A stretch of DNA of 64,000 bases from Hyphomicrobium_A sp964405975 (lineage in GTDB: Bacteria; Pseudomonadota; Alphaproteobacteria; Rhizobiales; Hyphomicrobiaceae). The DNA lies in NCBI GenBank assembly GCA_964405975.1, contig CAYOPW010000003.1, positions 27,458 through 91,457 of the forward strand, given 5' to 3'. Shown in pieces: positions 26,299 through 35,949 of this stretch (its first letter is position 1; every line of letters starts with the position of its first letter). The position numbers were made by a program, and so were the translations under genes. The notes under the pieces are model-generated. The model saw only the letters and a program-made list of their open reading frames with translations. It ran no database searches and was not told where the DNA came from.

Positions 26299-28422
26299 GT
26301 GACGAAGCGCGCGCCCCAAAGAAAGGTTAACCCCAAAAGCAAGGCAAATATGTCAGCGCGATCGCGCAAGCCACGGCGCGCTGATCCGATTGCCAATCCC
26401 CTGCTTGGCCGGTGGTCGACGCCGTTTGGCGTCCCGCCCTTCGATAAGATCGTACCCGGTGACTTCGGCCCGGCGTTCAAGGTCGCGATGGCCGCCCACA
26501 AAAAGGAGATCGGCCAGCTTATCGCTCAGACGGCTCGGCCCACATTCGCCAACACCATCACCGCACTTGAAAAAAGCGGTCGCCAGCTCGATAGGGTGAG
26601 CCGCGTCTTCTTCAATCTTGCCGGGACGGACTCAAATGAAGAGCTGCAGCGCATCGAACGGGAGGCCGTCGCGCACCTTGCTGCGCATCAAACCAACGTT
26701 CTTCTCAATGCAAAATTGTTCAGGCGTGTGGATGATCTTTACCGGCGGCGCAATCGTTTGCGTTTGACGGACGAGCAGCTTCGTGTCCTTGAACGCCACC
26801 ACATGTGGTTCGTACGGGCGGGCGCCAAGCTGAATAGGAAGGAAAAGTCGCGCGTTGCCGCAATTAACGAACGGCTAGCATTACTCGCAACGCAATTCAC
26901 TCAAAATGTCCTTAAGGACGAGCAGTCGTGGCGGCTGGTTCTGGACGAAGAGCGCGATCTTGCAGGATTGTCGCCGGCGCTGCGGGCATCTGCCGCTCGT
27001 GCCGCCGCTGAAATCGGGCTGCCAGACAAACACGTCATTACGCTCTCGCGATCGAGCATTGAGCCCTTCCTGCAGTTTTCCGACCGGCGTGACTTGCGCG
27101 AGGAGGCATTCAACGCTTGGATCAAGCGGGGCGAGACGGACGAGGCGACGGATAATCGCGCCATTGCCGCTGAAGTTGTGCGCCTAAGGGCGGAGCTGGC
27201 TGGTCTGTTGGGCTATGAAAGCTACGCCGACTATGCGCTTAAGGAAACGATGGCCAAGACGCCGGCAGCGGTGCGTGAGCTGCTTGAGGCGGTATGGCCA
27301 GCGGCCGTGAAACGCGCTGCGAAAGAGCGTGAAGCCTTGGTACAACGTGCACGCGCGGAAGGCGGCAACTTTACGATCGCGGCATGGGATTGGCGCTACT
27401 TCGCCGAGAAAGAGCGCAAAGCACGATACGATCTCGATGATGCCGATACACGTCCCTACTTCAAACTCGATAATGTCATTGCTGCAGCTTTCGACACGGC
27501 CACGAGGCTGTTCGGAATTCGTTTCAAGGAGCGCGACGACGTCCCGCGCTATCATCATGAAGTGCGCATTTGGGAGGTGACTGACCGGCGCGGCAAATTC
27601 GTTGGTCTTTTTCTTGGCGACTATTTTGCCCGGCCGTCAAAGCGATCTGGGGCGTGGATGAGCAGTTTTCGCTCCCAATCCAAAGTTGCCGGGGATGTCC
27701 GCCCAATCATTGTCAACGTTATGAACTTTGCGCAAGGCGCCGAGGGTGATCCAACATTGTTGTCACTCGGGGACGCGCGCGTGCTTTTCCATGAGTTCGG
27801 ACATGCATTGCACGGGCTTTTATCCAACGTCACGTACCCATCCATTTCTGGCACGAGCGTCGCTCGCGACTTTGTTGAGCTGCCCTCTCAACTCTACGAG
27901 CACTGGCTTATGGTGCCTGATGTGCTGCAACGCTTCGCGGTGCACTATAAGACCGGAAAGGCCATGCCGCAGAAGTTGCTGGCGAAGATCAACAAGGCAC
28001 GCAACTTCAACCAAGGTTTTGCAACCGTAGAGTACGCGGCATCGGCTCTTGTTGACATGGAACTCCACGGCACCGCCGACAACGGAGATCTAGACGTCAA
28101 CGACTTCGAGCGCGAGACGCTAGAGCGCATTGGCATGCCGAGCGAAATAGTTATGCGGCACCGCATCCCGCATTTCCTGCACATAATGGGCGGGTACGCG
28201 GCGGGATACTACAGCTACCTTTGGTCGGAGGTGATGGACGCGGATGCCTTTGCCGCCTTCGAGGAGACCGGTGATGTGTTTGATCGGGCGACGGCGCGCA
28301 AACTCAAGAAGCATATTTATGCGGCGGGAAATGCGCGCGATCCACTGGGGGCCTACGTCGCCTTTCGCGGCCGGCCGCCAGAGGTCAAGGGGCTCTTGAA
28401 GAAGCGCGGTTTCTCGAGTTAA
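26299..28422 (+). CDS. M3-family zinc metallopeptidase (oligopeptidase A / Dcp type)
   Basis: 707 residues. The zinc motif HEFGHALHG (HExxH) is followed by the downstream Glu region SVARDFVELPSQLYEHW, and IPHFLHIMGGYAAGYYSYLW near the C-terminus closes the active site. Such cytoplasmic enzymes degrade short peptides. A very basic N-terminus (MTKRAPQRKVNPKSK) follows GTG 26299, with AGAGGA upstream. ATG 26350 with AAGG is a real alternative that removes 17 residues. It lies downstream of the RNA gene's terminator. Confidence 0.93.
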   Translation: MTKRAPQRKVNPKSKANMSARSRKPRRADPIANPLLGRWSTPFGVPPFDKIVPGDFGPAFKVAMAAHKKEIGQLIAQTARPTFANTITALEKSGRQLDRVSRVFFNLAGTDSNEELQRIEREAVAHLAAHQTNVLLNAKLFRRVDDLYRRRNRLRLTDEQLRVLERHHMWFVRAGAKLNRKEKSRVAAINERLALLATQFTQNVLKDEQSWRLVLDEERDLAGLSPALRASAARAAAEIGLPDKHVITLSRSSIEPFLQFSDRRDLREEAFNAWIKRGETDEATDNRAIAAEVVRLRAELAGLLGYESYADYALKETMAKTPAAVRELLEAVWPAAVKRAAKEREALVQRARAEGGNFTIAAWDWRYFAEKERKARYDLDDADTRPYFKLDNVIAAAFDTATRLFGIRFKERDDVPRYHHEVRIWEVTDRRGKFVGLFLGDYFARPSKRSGAWMSSFRSQSKVAGDVRPIIVNVMNFAQGAEGDPTLLSLGDARVLFHEFGHALHGLLSNVTYPSISGTSVARDFVELPSQLYEHWLMVPDVLQRFAVHYKTGKAMPQKLLAKINKARNFNQGFATVEYAASALVDMELHGTADNGDLDVNDFERETLERIGMPSEIVMRHRIPHFLHIMGGYAAGYYSYLWSEVMDADAFAAFEETGDVFDRATARKLKKHIYAAGNARDPLGAYVAFRGRPPEVKGLLKKRGFSS

Positions 28423-28434
28423 AGGCACACAGCC

Positions 28435-29193
28435 CTACCACAAGCCGGTCCATGCCGCACCGATGATTGGACCCCCTCTACCTTCCTGGAGTAGCACGAC
28501 ACTGGCTTCCGTTTCTGGCCGCATGATTGCAGTGCGGGCCAAAGCCACGCTCAGTGGCTTGCCTTTCCATACGCCGACAGGTGACATCTCCCGCACGATG
28601 TTCGTGTAGGTCAGCGTCTTGCCCTTGTTCTCGCCCTGCTTAACTGGAACCTTGGCGGACTTCTGCACGACGGCGAACCAGACAATTGCCTGCTTGAGAT
28701 TGGCGCCAGCCGGCGCTGCGCCTACCTCGATGTAAATCGTGTTGCGCTCGTGCCAGAAGCGAATCGGCACGCGCATTGACTTTAGCTCGCCCTCGGTTGT
28801 CTTTATCGCCTTCTCGATCTCACCCGGCTTGCTGCCGTTGACGCCCCTAAGACCGTTGACGACGACTTGCGGTGTGTAGATCGCGCCGTCTCCGCGCGCT
28901 TTAGCGTACGCCTTCTGCCGCTCGCTATTCTTCTGAGAGGCGAGGGTGTCTTTCCAGCCTAGATAGTCCCAGATATCGACGGGAAGCGTAATTGCAATAA
29001 TGTCGTCTCTTTCGGCATATTTTTGCAGTACCTTGTCTGCGGGCGGGCAGGTGTCGCAGCCCTGACTCGTGAAGAGTTCGAGCACGTTCTTTGGGGGCGG
29101 GAAAAACGGATCGAATGGGGCGGCGTGCACCGTCGCGCCAGAGGATGGGACGACGAGCGCCAACGCAAGAGCAAGAAATGGGGCCAACCGCAT
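28435..29193 (-). CDS. DUF1223 secreted thioredoxin-like protein
   Basis: 252 residues with a signal peptide (about 1-25). The conserved N-terminal segment VLELFTSQGCDTCPPAD has Cys46-x2-Cys49 on a thioredoxin-like fold; ITLPVDIWDYLGWKD and IYTPQVVVNG follow. DUF1223 proteins are common in alphaproteobacteria, with unknown substrate. The CxxC suggests periplasmic redox activity. Stop lies 12 bp from the M3 peptidase stop (convergent). Confidence 0.88.
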   Translation of the reverse strand: MRLAPFLALALALVVPSSGATVHAAPFDPFFPPPKNVLELFTSQGCDTCPPADKVLQKYAERDDIIAITLPVDIWDYLGWKDTLASQKNSERQKAYAKARGDGAIYTPQVVVNGLRGVNGSKPGEIEKAIKTTEGELKSMRVPIRFWHERNTIYIEVGAAPAGANLKQAIVWFAVVQKSAKVPVKQGENKGKTLTYTNIVREMSPVGVWKGKPLSVALARTAIMRPETEASVVLLQEGRGGPIIGAAWTGLW

Positions 29194-29346
29194 TGATGCA
29201 AACCTAAATCAAACACTGCTGTCGATAGAGTAAGTCCCGCGCGCGCGAGCTTCAACCGCGTGTCACAAAAGATTGAGTCACCCAAAGACGTAACGGCCTG
29301 TTTGATGGCGGCTTTTCGCATTGACGTGCTCGGTCATTATGCGGCC

Positions 29347-32064
29347 TCAAGCGGCGGCTAGATCTCGCAAGACGTAATGCAAAATACCGCCATTATTAAA
29401 GTATTCGAGCTCATCGAGCGTATCGATCCGACAGCGGATCGGCACTTCTTTGGTGGCGCCATCGGCAAAAGTAATTTCGGCGGTTAGGGACTGACGCGGC
29501 GCAAGGTTAGCGAGGCCGCGAATCATTACAGTCTCGTCACCTTTTAGACCGAGCGTTTGCCAACTCGTGCCCTCATCAAAAACGAACGGCAGCACACCCA
29601 TGCCAACCAAGTTCGATCGGTGAATGCGCTCAAACGACTGTGCTATGACCGCTCTAACGCCGAGCAGTTTCGTACCCTTTGCTGCCCAGTCGCGAGATGA
29701 CCCATTGCCGTACTCCGTGCCAGCGAAGACGACGAGCGGTACGCCGTCTTTACGATAACGCATGGCCGCGTCGTAGATCGACATGACCTCGCCGGAAGGA
29801 TGGTGAACGGTGAAGCCACCCTCTATGACGTTCCCAGCGGAGTCTTTGGCCATGTGGTTCTTGATGCGGATGTTGGCGAACGTTCCCCGCATCATGACTT
29901 CATGATTCCCGCGTCGCGTGCCGTACTGATTGAAGTCTGCGATCGCAACGTCGCGGCCGGTTAGGTATTCTCCAGCGGGCGATGACGGTTTAATCGCTCC
30001 GGCCGGTGAGATGTGATCGGTTGTGATCTTATCGCCAAACAACCCCAGTATGCGCGCGCCGGTGATGTCAGAAATGGGATCGGGCGCTTTGCTTATGCCT
30101 TCAAAGTATGGCGGATTGCGCACGTAAGTGGAAGTGCCGTCCCAGCTATAGGTCAGGCTGCCCGGGACATCGATGGCGCGCCAGCTTGCATCGCCGTCAA
30201 ATACGTCGGCGTAGCGCTCAACGAACAGCTCCTTTGTGATGTTCTCTGCGATGAACTTCTGGATTTCCTGCGAGGAGGGCCAGATATCCTTCAAGAACAC
30301 CGGCTGCCCGTCTTTCCCAGTGCCGAGGGGCTCTTGCGTCAAGTCCTTTTGCACAGAACCAGCTAGCGCATAGGCAACGACAAGCGGCGGGGAGGCCAGA
30401 TAGTTGGCCTGAACATCGGGACTGATGCGACCTTCGAAGTTGCGATTTCCAGACAGAACCGCGGCAGCGACGATGCTGTTATCGTTTATCGCTTTGGAAA
30501 TTTCGGATGCGAGTGGACCGGAGTTTCCAATGCAGGTGGTACATCCAAACCCGACCAGGTTGAATCCAAGCTTGTCCAGGAACGGCTGAAGTCCCGCCGA
30601 GTCTAGATATGCCGAGACGACCTGCGAGCCCGGCGCCAGCGACGTTTTCACCCACGGTTTGGTTTTTAGGCCTTTCTCGACGGCTGCGCGTGCGAGCAAG
30701 CCTGCTGCAATCAACACGCTGGGGTTTGACGTATTGGTGCAGCTAGTGATTGCTGCGATGACGACATCGCCATGCCCGATGTCAAAATCGCGGCCCGCGA
30801 CCTCGACCCGTTTGGCAAGCTCGCCTGGCTTGTCATACTCGGTCTCGAGAGCCTTTGCGAAACCGGCGCTAGCATCAGTCAGTGCGATGCGCCCTTCCGG
30901 ACGTTTAGGTCCTGCAAGCGAGGGAACCACGGTTCCCAGATCAAGCTCCAACGTAGCGGTAAAAATTGGGTCTGCGTGCTCAGCGGAGCGAAACAGTCCT
31001 TGCGCCTTTGCGTAAGCCTCGACCAGCGCGATGCGGTAGGGCTCACGTCCTGACATACCGAGGTAGTTCAGCGTCTCAGTGTCAATGGGGAAGAAACCGC
31101 ATGTCGCACCGTATTCCGGTGCCATGTTGGCAATCGTTGCGCGATCAGCGAGCGGCATCGTGTCCAGGCCGGAGCCGAAGAATTCAACGAATTTTCCAAC
31201 GACCCCCTTCTGGCGAAGCATTTGTGTGACGGTGAGCACCAGGTCGGTTGCTGTCACCCCCTCATTGAGTTTGCCCGTAAGCTTGAAGCCGATGACTTCG
31301 GGGATGAGCATCGATAATGGTTGGCCGAGCATAGCGGCCTCCGCTTCGATACCACCGACACCCCACCCAAGCACGGCGAGACCGTTGACCATTGTGGTAT
31401 GGCTGTCGGTGCCGACGAGCGTGTCAGGATAGGCCAGCTTCGTGCCGTCGCTGAGCGTCTTTGTCCAAACGGTCTGCGCCAAGAACTCCAGGTTTACTTG
31501 GTGGCATATGCCGGTTCCCGGCGGCACAACCCGAAAATTATCGAACGCGCCCTGGCCCCATTTTAAAAAATTGTACCGCTCGCCGTTGCGCTGATACTCG
31601 TGCTCTACGTTGTGCTCGAACGCCTGCGGGCTGCCGAATTCATCTACGATGACCGAGTGATCAATGACGAGGTCGACGGGGACCAGAGGGTTGATCTTTT
31701 CGGGATCGCTGCCGAGGCTCTTCATGCCATCGCGCATGGCGGCGAGATCGACGACGGCAGGAACGCCAGTGAAGTCCTGCATCAATACTCTTGCGGGCCG
31801 GAAACCGATCTCCTTGCCGACCTTACCCTTATCCTGGGTCCAAGCTGCCATAGCCAAAATGTCGTCTTTGGTAACGGAACGGCCGTCCTCGTGTCGCAGC
31901 AGGTTCTCCAGCAGCACCTTCATTGAGAAGGGCAGCTTGGAGATCGCGGTTAGCCCATTCTTCTCAGCCTTCGCCAACGAGTAGTAGACGTACGTTCTCC
32001 CGTCGGCGACCAGCGTACTGCGGCAGTTGAAACTATCCAGCGCGTTGGTTGGCTTGTCGCTCAA
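29347..32064 (-). CDS. acnA: aconitate hydratase A
   Basis: TCA-cycle enzyme interconverting citrate and isocitrate, [4Fe-4S]-dependent. 905 residues, AcnA/IRP type. Cluster ligands lie in TSCTNTSNPSV and GFGCTTCIGNSGPL; GTDSHTTMVNGLAVLGWGVG and the C-terminal AGTEYGNGSSRDWAAKG are family hallmarks. Start TTG 32064 has GAGGAG eight bases upstream. Divergent from ccmA, an arrangement common in Hyphomicrobiales. Confidence 0.96.
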   Translation of the reverse strand: MSDKPTNALDSFNCRSTLVADGRTYVYYSLAKAEKNGLTAISKLPFSMKVLLENLLRHEDGRSVTKDDILAMAAWTQDKGKVGKEIGFRPARVLMQDFTGVPAVVDLAAMRDGMKSLGSDPEKINPLVPVDLVIDHSVIVDEFGSPQAFEHNVEHEYQRNGERYNFLKWGQGAFDNFRVVPPGTGICHQVNLEFLAQTVWTKTLSDGTKLAYPDTLVGTDSHTTMVNGLAVLGWGVGGIEAEAAMLGQPLSMLIPEVIGFKLTGKLNEGVTATDLVLTVTQMLRQKGVVGKFVEFFGSGLDTMPLADRATIANMAPEYGATCGFFPIDTETLNYLGMSGREPYRIALVEAYAKAQGLFRSAEHADPIFTATLELDLGTVVPSLAGPKRPEGRIALTDASAGFAKALETEYDKPGELAKRVEVAGRDFDIGHGDVVIAAITSCTNTSNPSVLIAAGLLARAAVEKGLKTKPWVKTSLAPGSQVVSAYLDSAGLQPFLDKLGFNLVGFGCTTCIGNSGPLASEISKAINDNSIVAAAVLSGNRNFEGRISPDVQANYLASPPLVVAYALAGSVQKDLTQEPLGTGKDGQPVFLKDIWPSSQEIQKFIAENITKELFVERYADVFDGDASWRAIDVPGSLTYSWDGTSTYVRNPPYFEGISKAPDPISDITGARILGLFGDKITTDHISPAGAIKPSSPAGEYLTGRDVAIADFNQYGTRRGNHEVMMRGTFANIRIKNHMAKDSAGNVIEGGFTVHHPSGEVMSIYDAAMRYRKDGVPLVVFAGTEYGNGSSRDWAAKGTKLLGVRAVIAQSFERIHRSNLVGMGVLPFVFDEGTSWQTLGLKGDETVMIRGLANLAPRQSLTAEITFADGATKEVPIRCRIDTLDELEYFNNGGILHYVLRDLAAA

Positions 32065-32299
32065 GTCGTCTTCTCCTCAGCATTCATGGGTCACCAAATC
32101 TTGGCGACCGGAACTTTAACCAGCTTGCGCCGTCCCTGCCGGGACTTGGCAAATGGGCGCGCATTTGCGCTGGCATCGATCGAAGTGTGCCCCTTATATA
32201 GGCCGTCGCGCCCTGGGGCCAGCGAGCTTCCTTCCGCTATTCTGCGGGAATTTCCAGCTGCTTCGCCAGAGCATTTTGCCACGCGGATGATCAACGCCT
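32065..32299. promoter_or_regulatory. acnA-ccmA divergent promoter region
   Basis: 235 bp between divergent starts. A TATATA run sits near 32193-32200. No Fe-responsive operator could be assigned with confidence by eye. No gene of its own. Confidence 0.35.
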
Positions 32300-32929
32300 G
32301 TGCTGCTCGTTGCCGAAAAACTAGTCTTGAACCGTGGTGGGCGGACCGTCATTGATGGTCTTTCGTTGCGCCTGGGCGAAGGCGAAGCGCTCCTGCTCAC
32401 CGGCGCCAACGGTGCGGGCAAAACCACGCTTTTGCGGGCCCTAGCGGGATTCCTGGCCCCTGCATCCGGCAAAATCCGTATTGAGAATGAAGACCGAGAT
32501 CGCGAGGTTGGCGAGCTGTGCCATTTCGTTGGGCACCTTAATGGCATCAAGCCGCACCTGACGGTTGCGGAGAATATTGCGTTCTGGGCCGCCTATCTCG
32601 ATGGAGGCGCCCCTGGAAATGGTGATGATCTGCTTGCGCCGGCACTGAACAGGTTTGGGCTATCAGCTTTGGCGGACGTTCCCGCCGGCTATCTTTCGGC
32701 TGGCCAAAAGCGCCGGCTCGCGCTTTCGCGTATTGCCGCTGCGCACCGCCCGCTCTGGCTACTCGACGAGCCGACCGTGTCGCTCGATACAGCCTCCGCC
32801 GCACTACTTATCGACGCCGTAAACGCGCACTGTGCCGACGGCGGGCTCGTCATTGCCGCAACGCATTTGCCGCTTGCGTTTGAAAACGCGAAAGAGGTCC
32901 GGCTCGGCACACAGGAGACGGCGGCATGA
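32300..32929 (+). CDS. ccmA: heme ABC exporter ATP-binding protein CcmA
   Basis: 209 residues. Walker A TGANGAGKTTLLRAL, signature region LSAGQKRRLALSRI, Walker B LWLLDEPTVSLD. With CcmB and CcmC it loads and releases heme-CcmE for periplasmic cytochrome c maturation. GTG 32300 start. The stop overlaps ccmB (ATGA). First gene of ccmABCD-ccmG. Confidence 0.94.
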   Translation: MLLVAEKLVLNRGGRTVIDGLSLRLGEGEALLLTGANGAGKTTLLRALAGFLAPASGKIRIENEDRDREVGELCHFVGHLNGIKPHLTVAENIAFWAAYLDGGAPGNGDDLLAPALNRFGLSALADVPAGYLSAGQKRRLALSRIAAAHRPLWLLDEPTVSLDTASAALLIDAVNAHCADGGLVIAATHLPLAFENAKEVRLGTQETAA

Positions 32930-33591
32930 GCGCGTTCTTCACGCTTGTGGCGCGCGATCTGCGGTTGGCCGTGCGCCAAGGCGGTGCGCTAGGTACGGCC
33001 CTCGGCTTCTACCTCGTTGTTGTCGCGATGCTGCCGCTCGGACTCGGAGCAGATCTCAACTTGTTGTCGCGCATCGCACCCGGCGTGCTGTGGATCGCGC
33101 TCTTATTGTCCGCGCTTCTTTCTCTCGGCCGCGTGTTTGAAAGCGATTACGAAGATGGCTCGCTGGATGTCTTGGCAACGGGGCCGTTGCCTTTGGAGCT
33201 CGTGGCCGCGGCTAAGGCGCTCGCCCATTGGATTTCGACCAGCGTTCCGCTTGCGCTGCTTGCACCCGTCTTGGGTATTCTTCTCAATCTAGAACTTTCG
33301 GCCTACCCCGCGCTGGTGGCGACTATGCTGATCGGCACACCTGCCGTGAGCTTCATAGGCGCAATTGGGGCCGCCCTTACACTGACGGCACGCCGCGGGG
33401 GCTTGTTGATCGCGCTCTTGGTTCTGCCACTTTACGTGCCGACACTAGTATTCGGCATCGCAGCGATCAGCGCGATGCTCGGACCCGATGAGGTGGCCCC
33501 CCCGCTTCTAATCTTGACGGCAATTTCGCTGGGGGCCGTCGTTCTTGGACCGTTGGCCGCAGCTGCGGCACTACGTACCCAAATGCAGTAA
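32926..33591 (+). CDS. ccmB: heme exporter protein CcmB
   Basis: 221 residues, six hydrophobic segments, with GGALGTALGFYLVVVAMLPLG near the N-terminus and the conserved DYEDGSLDVL loop between helices 2 and 3. Membrane partner of CcmA. It overlaps ccmA by four bases and lies 55 bp before ccmC. Confidence 0.94.
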   Translation: MSAFFTLVARDLRLAVRQGGALGTALGFYLVVVAMLPLGLGADLNLLSRIAPGVLWIALLLSALLSLGRVFESDYEDGSLDVLATGPLPLELVAAAKALAHWISTSVPLALLAPVLGILLNLELSAYPALVATMLIGTPAVSFIGAIGAALTLTARRGGLLIALLVLPLYVPTLVFGIAAISAMLGPDEVAPPLLILTAISLGAVVLGPLAAAAALRTQMQ

Positions 33592-33646
33592 CACTGCTGT
33601 CGCAGCTTGATTGCGCTTTGTGCCCAGAAACCTTAGATCAACCTTG

Positions 33647-34411
33647 ATGCAGACCTTTACGCAGCGCTTCGCCAATCCCACCCAATTTATGGGGTTATCT
33701 GCGCGACTCTTGCCTTGGGTAGCAGGACTGGCGGCCGCGATAATCGCCTATGGTCTCTACCTCGCGTTCTTTGTCGCGCCGCCGGACTACCTGCACGGCG
33801 AGATCGCCAGGATCATGTTCGTCCACGTGCCGTCCGCTTGGATGGCTATGGCGTGCTATGCACTGATCGCAGTTTCAGCATTTGGGCTTCTCGTTTTTCG
33901 CCATCCGCTGGCGGACGTGTCAGCAAAGGCCGCTGCTCCGATCGGGGCGGCCTTTACATTCCTGGCGTTGTTCACCGGCTCGCTGTGGGGCAAACCGGCG
34001 TGGGGGACCTACTGGGTGTGGGATGCGCGGTTAACGTCGGTGCTGATCCTCTTCTTTCTCTACCTCGGCCTCATAGCCTTGCGATCCTCGATCGAAGACG
34101 AAACGCTGGCAAGTAAGCTCACGGCTATATTGGCGCTCGTCGGCATCGTAATGCTGCCGATCATCAAGTTCTCCGTCGATTGGGCCAACACGCTGCATCA
34201 ACCCTCCAGCGTATTGAAGCTGAGTGGTCCAACCATACATTCTTCCATCCTCACGCCGCTTCTTGTGATGGGGGTCGGCTTTTTGGTGCTGTTTATTGCC
34301 ATGCACCTCAAAGCCATGCGCAATGAAATCCTGCGTCGGCGCGTAAAGGCGCTCCAACTAGCGGAGGTGGCGCGGGCGCAAAGCGGCCAAGTCACGGCGC
34401 CAGCGGAGTGA
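33647..34411 (+). CDS. ccmC: heme-handling protein CcmC
   Basis: 254 residues from ATG 33647; an upstream TTG at 33611 is in frame. The WWD heme-binding signature WGTYWVWDARLTS is present, with flanking conserved His in FVHVPSAWMAM and LHQPSSV. Six membrane segments. CcmC presents heme to CcmE. The start has a poor ribosome-binding site. Confidence 0.94.
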   Translation: MQTFTQRFANPTQFMGLSARLLPWVAGLAAAIIAYGLYLAFFVAPPDYLHGEIARIMFVHVPSAWMAMACYALIAVSAFGLLVFRHPLADVSAKAAAPIGAAFTFLALFTGSLWGKPAWGTYWVWDARLTSVLILFFLYLGLIALRSSIEDETLASKLTAILALVGIVMLPIIKFSVDWANTLHQPSSVLKLSGPTIHSSILTPLLVMGVGFLVLFIAMHLKAMRNEILRRRVKALQLAEVARAQSGQVTAPAE

Positions 34412-34415
34412 GCAA

Positions 34416-34604
34416 ATGGACCTTGGACCCAACGCCCCATTCATCTGGACCGCCTATGGCATGGTCGCATTCGTGATTGCGGGGCTATTCACCTGGCTTG
34501 TTCTCGATGGCCGTGCGCAACAGCGGCGCCTGGCCGATTTTGAGACGCGCGGTGTGAAGCGCCGCACTGGCCCAGAAGCGACGACGACGCGTTCTGAGGG
34601 TTAG
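34416..34604 (+). CDS. ccmD: heme exporter protein CcmD
   Basis: 62 residues: one membrane helix (about 10-31, TAYGMVAFVIAGLFTWLVLD) and a basic cytoplasmic tail. Family features are the TAYG start of the helix and ARxQ-type charges after it. Releases heme-CcmE from CcmABC. Four bases after ccmC. Confidence 0.9.
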   Translation: MDLGPNAPFIWTAYGMVAFVIAGLFTWLVLDGRAQQRRLADFETRGVKRRTGPEATTTRSEG

Positions 34605-34618
34605 GGGCGAAGACTTTG

Positions 34619-35248
34619 ATGCAGAATCAGTCCGACGATCACGCAACGGCAAGCCCGCCGGGAGCTGCACCACAGCCGCGCCGCAATCTCAGTTGGGTAA
34701 TCGTGCCAGTGCTTGTTTTCGCGGCGCTGGCGGCAGTGTTTGCTTTTGCGTTGCAAACCGGCGATCCCTCAAAGCTGCCCTCTGCGCTGATTGGCAAATC
34801 AGTTCCAGCTAAAGAGTTCCCGCCGCTTGAAAAACTTGTCGACGCAGGACAGCCGGTGCCGGGCTTCAAGGGTTCTGATCTTGGAAATGGCAAGGTCAGT
34901 GTCGTCAATTTTTGGGCGTCCTGGTGCATCCCCTGCGCCACTGAGCATCCCCTGCTGCTTCAGCTGAAGGCACAGACCGGCGTCGATCTTTACGGTGTCA
35001 ATCACAAGGACAGCCCCGTGGCCGCCCGCCGCTTTCTCGGCCGCTATGGCAATCCCTTCAAGGCCGTTGGGATCGACTCAACAGGCCGAGGTGCGATCGA
35101 GTGGGGCGTCTATGGGATGCCTGAAACGTTTGTCGTTAACGGCAAAGGCGAGATTTCCTACAAGCATGTGGGGCCAATCTCGCCGGAGAGCCTTGAAACC
35201 CAACTCATCCCAGCGATCAAGAAGGCGCAGGGAGCTCAGAGCGGGTAG
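34619..35248 (+). CDS. ccmG: cytochrome c biogenesis thiol:disulfide reductase CcmG (DsbE)
   Basis: 209 residues. N-terminal membrane anchor (about 27-45) and a periplasmic thioredoxin domain with WASWCIPC. The conserved Glu region TEHP follows, with YGVNHKD and the cis-Pro loop GVYGMPETFVV. It reduces the heme-binding CxxCH of apocytochrome c. ccmE, ccmF and ccmH are not in the window. Its 3' end overlaps the carbonic anhydrase 3' end by 13 bp. Confidence 0.94.
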   Translation: MQNQSDDHATASPPGAAPQPRRNLSWVIVPVLVFAALAAVFAFALQTGDPSKLPSALIGKSVPAKEFPPLEKLVDAGQPVPGFKGSDLGNGKVSVVNFWASWCIPCATEHPLLLQLKAQTGVDLYGVNHKDSPVAARRFLGRYGNPFKAVGIDSTGRGAIEWGVYGMPETFVVNGKGEISYKHVGPISPESLETQLIPAIKKAQGAQSG

Positions 35249-35874
35249 AACTGGTTGTGAGAACGGTTAAGCACTGACAGCATACCGGTTGCGATGTCGA
35301 AATACGCGCCGTGCAGGGAAAGCCGCCCATTTTCCTCAAGCTCGCTCACGAAGGGGAACGTTCGCAAGTTCTCGATCGACGTTTTCACGCATTCCTTCTC
35401 TAGCGCGGCAAGTTTTTCGGCCTGAGAGCTCATTTGATGAGCGGCCAGTACGCGAAGCCGCGCGTTATCGAGCATCGACATCCAGCGCGAGATAAACCGC
35501 GCGTCCGTTTGGATTGCCTCGCTTGGGTCAAGCGCGGTCTTTACGCCGCCGCAGCCGGCGTGGCCCATGACGATGATGTGTTTGACGCGCAGGTTTAGCA
35601 CCGCAAACTCGATAGCGGAGCTAACGCCATGAAACTGACCGCCGGTCTCAAAGGGTGGAACGAGGTTTGCGACATTTCGCACAACGAATAGCTCGCCGGG
35701 CATGGCGCTGAATATTGTCTCCGGGTCGACGCGGCTATCGCAGCACGAGATCATCATGACCTCTGGGTTTTGCCCATAGGTCGCAAGCTGCTCATATTGT
35801 TCGGCGTTGGGGAGGAAATGCCGATACTTGAAACGGCGGAAACGGTCGGCGAGGGTTTCAGGAAAGCTGCTCAT
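35236..35874 (-). CDS. beta-class carbonic anhydrase
   Basis: 212 residues from ATG 35874 (MSSFPETLADRFRRF); a frame open to 35943 adds an unlikely basic extension. Zinc ligands and catalytic pair: CCDSRVDP and MGHAGCGG. Interconverts CO2 and bicarbonate, needed for carboxylases such as those of the ethylmalonyl-CoA route. It is downstream of nhaA on the same strand, a plausible pH/bicarbonate pairing. Confidence 0.94.
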   Translation of the reverse strand: MSSFPETLADRFRRFKYRHFLPNAEQYEQLATYGQNPEVMMISCCDSRVDPETIFSAMPGELFVVRNVANLVPPFETGGQFHGVSSAIEFAVLNLRVKHIIVMGHAGCGGVKTALDPSEAIQTDARFISRWMSMLDNARLRVLAAHQMSSQAEKLAALEKECVKTSIENLRTFPFVSELEENGRLSLHGAYFDIATGMLSVLNRSHNQFYPL

Positions 35875-35949
35875 GTTAAGCTGTCGCGTCCGGGTTCTAT
35901 TGGTTCTCAAGGGTGCGATGCAGCATCTTAAATCAGCAGACAACCCAAT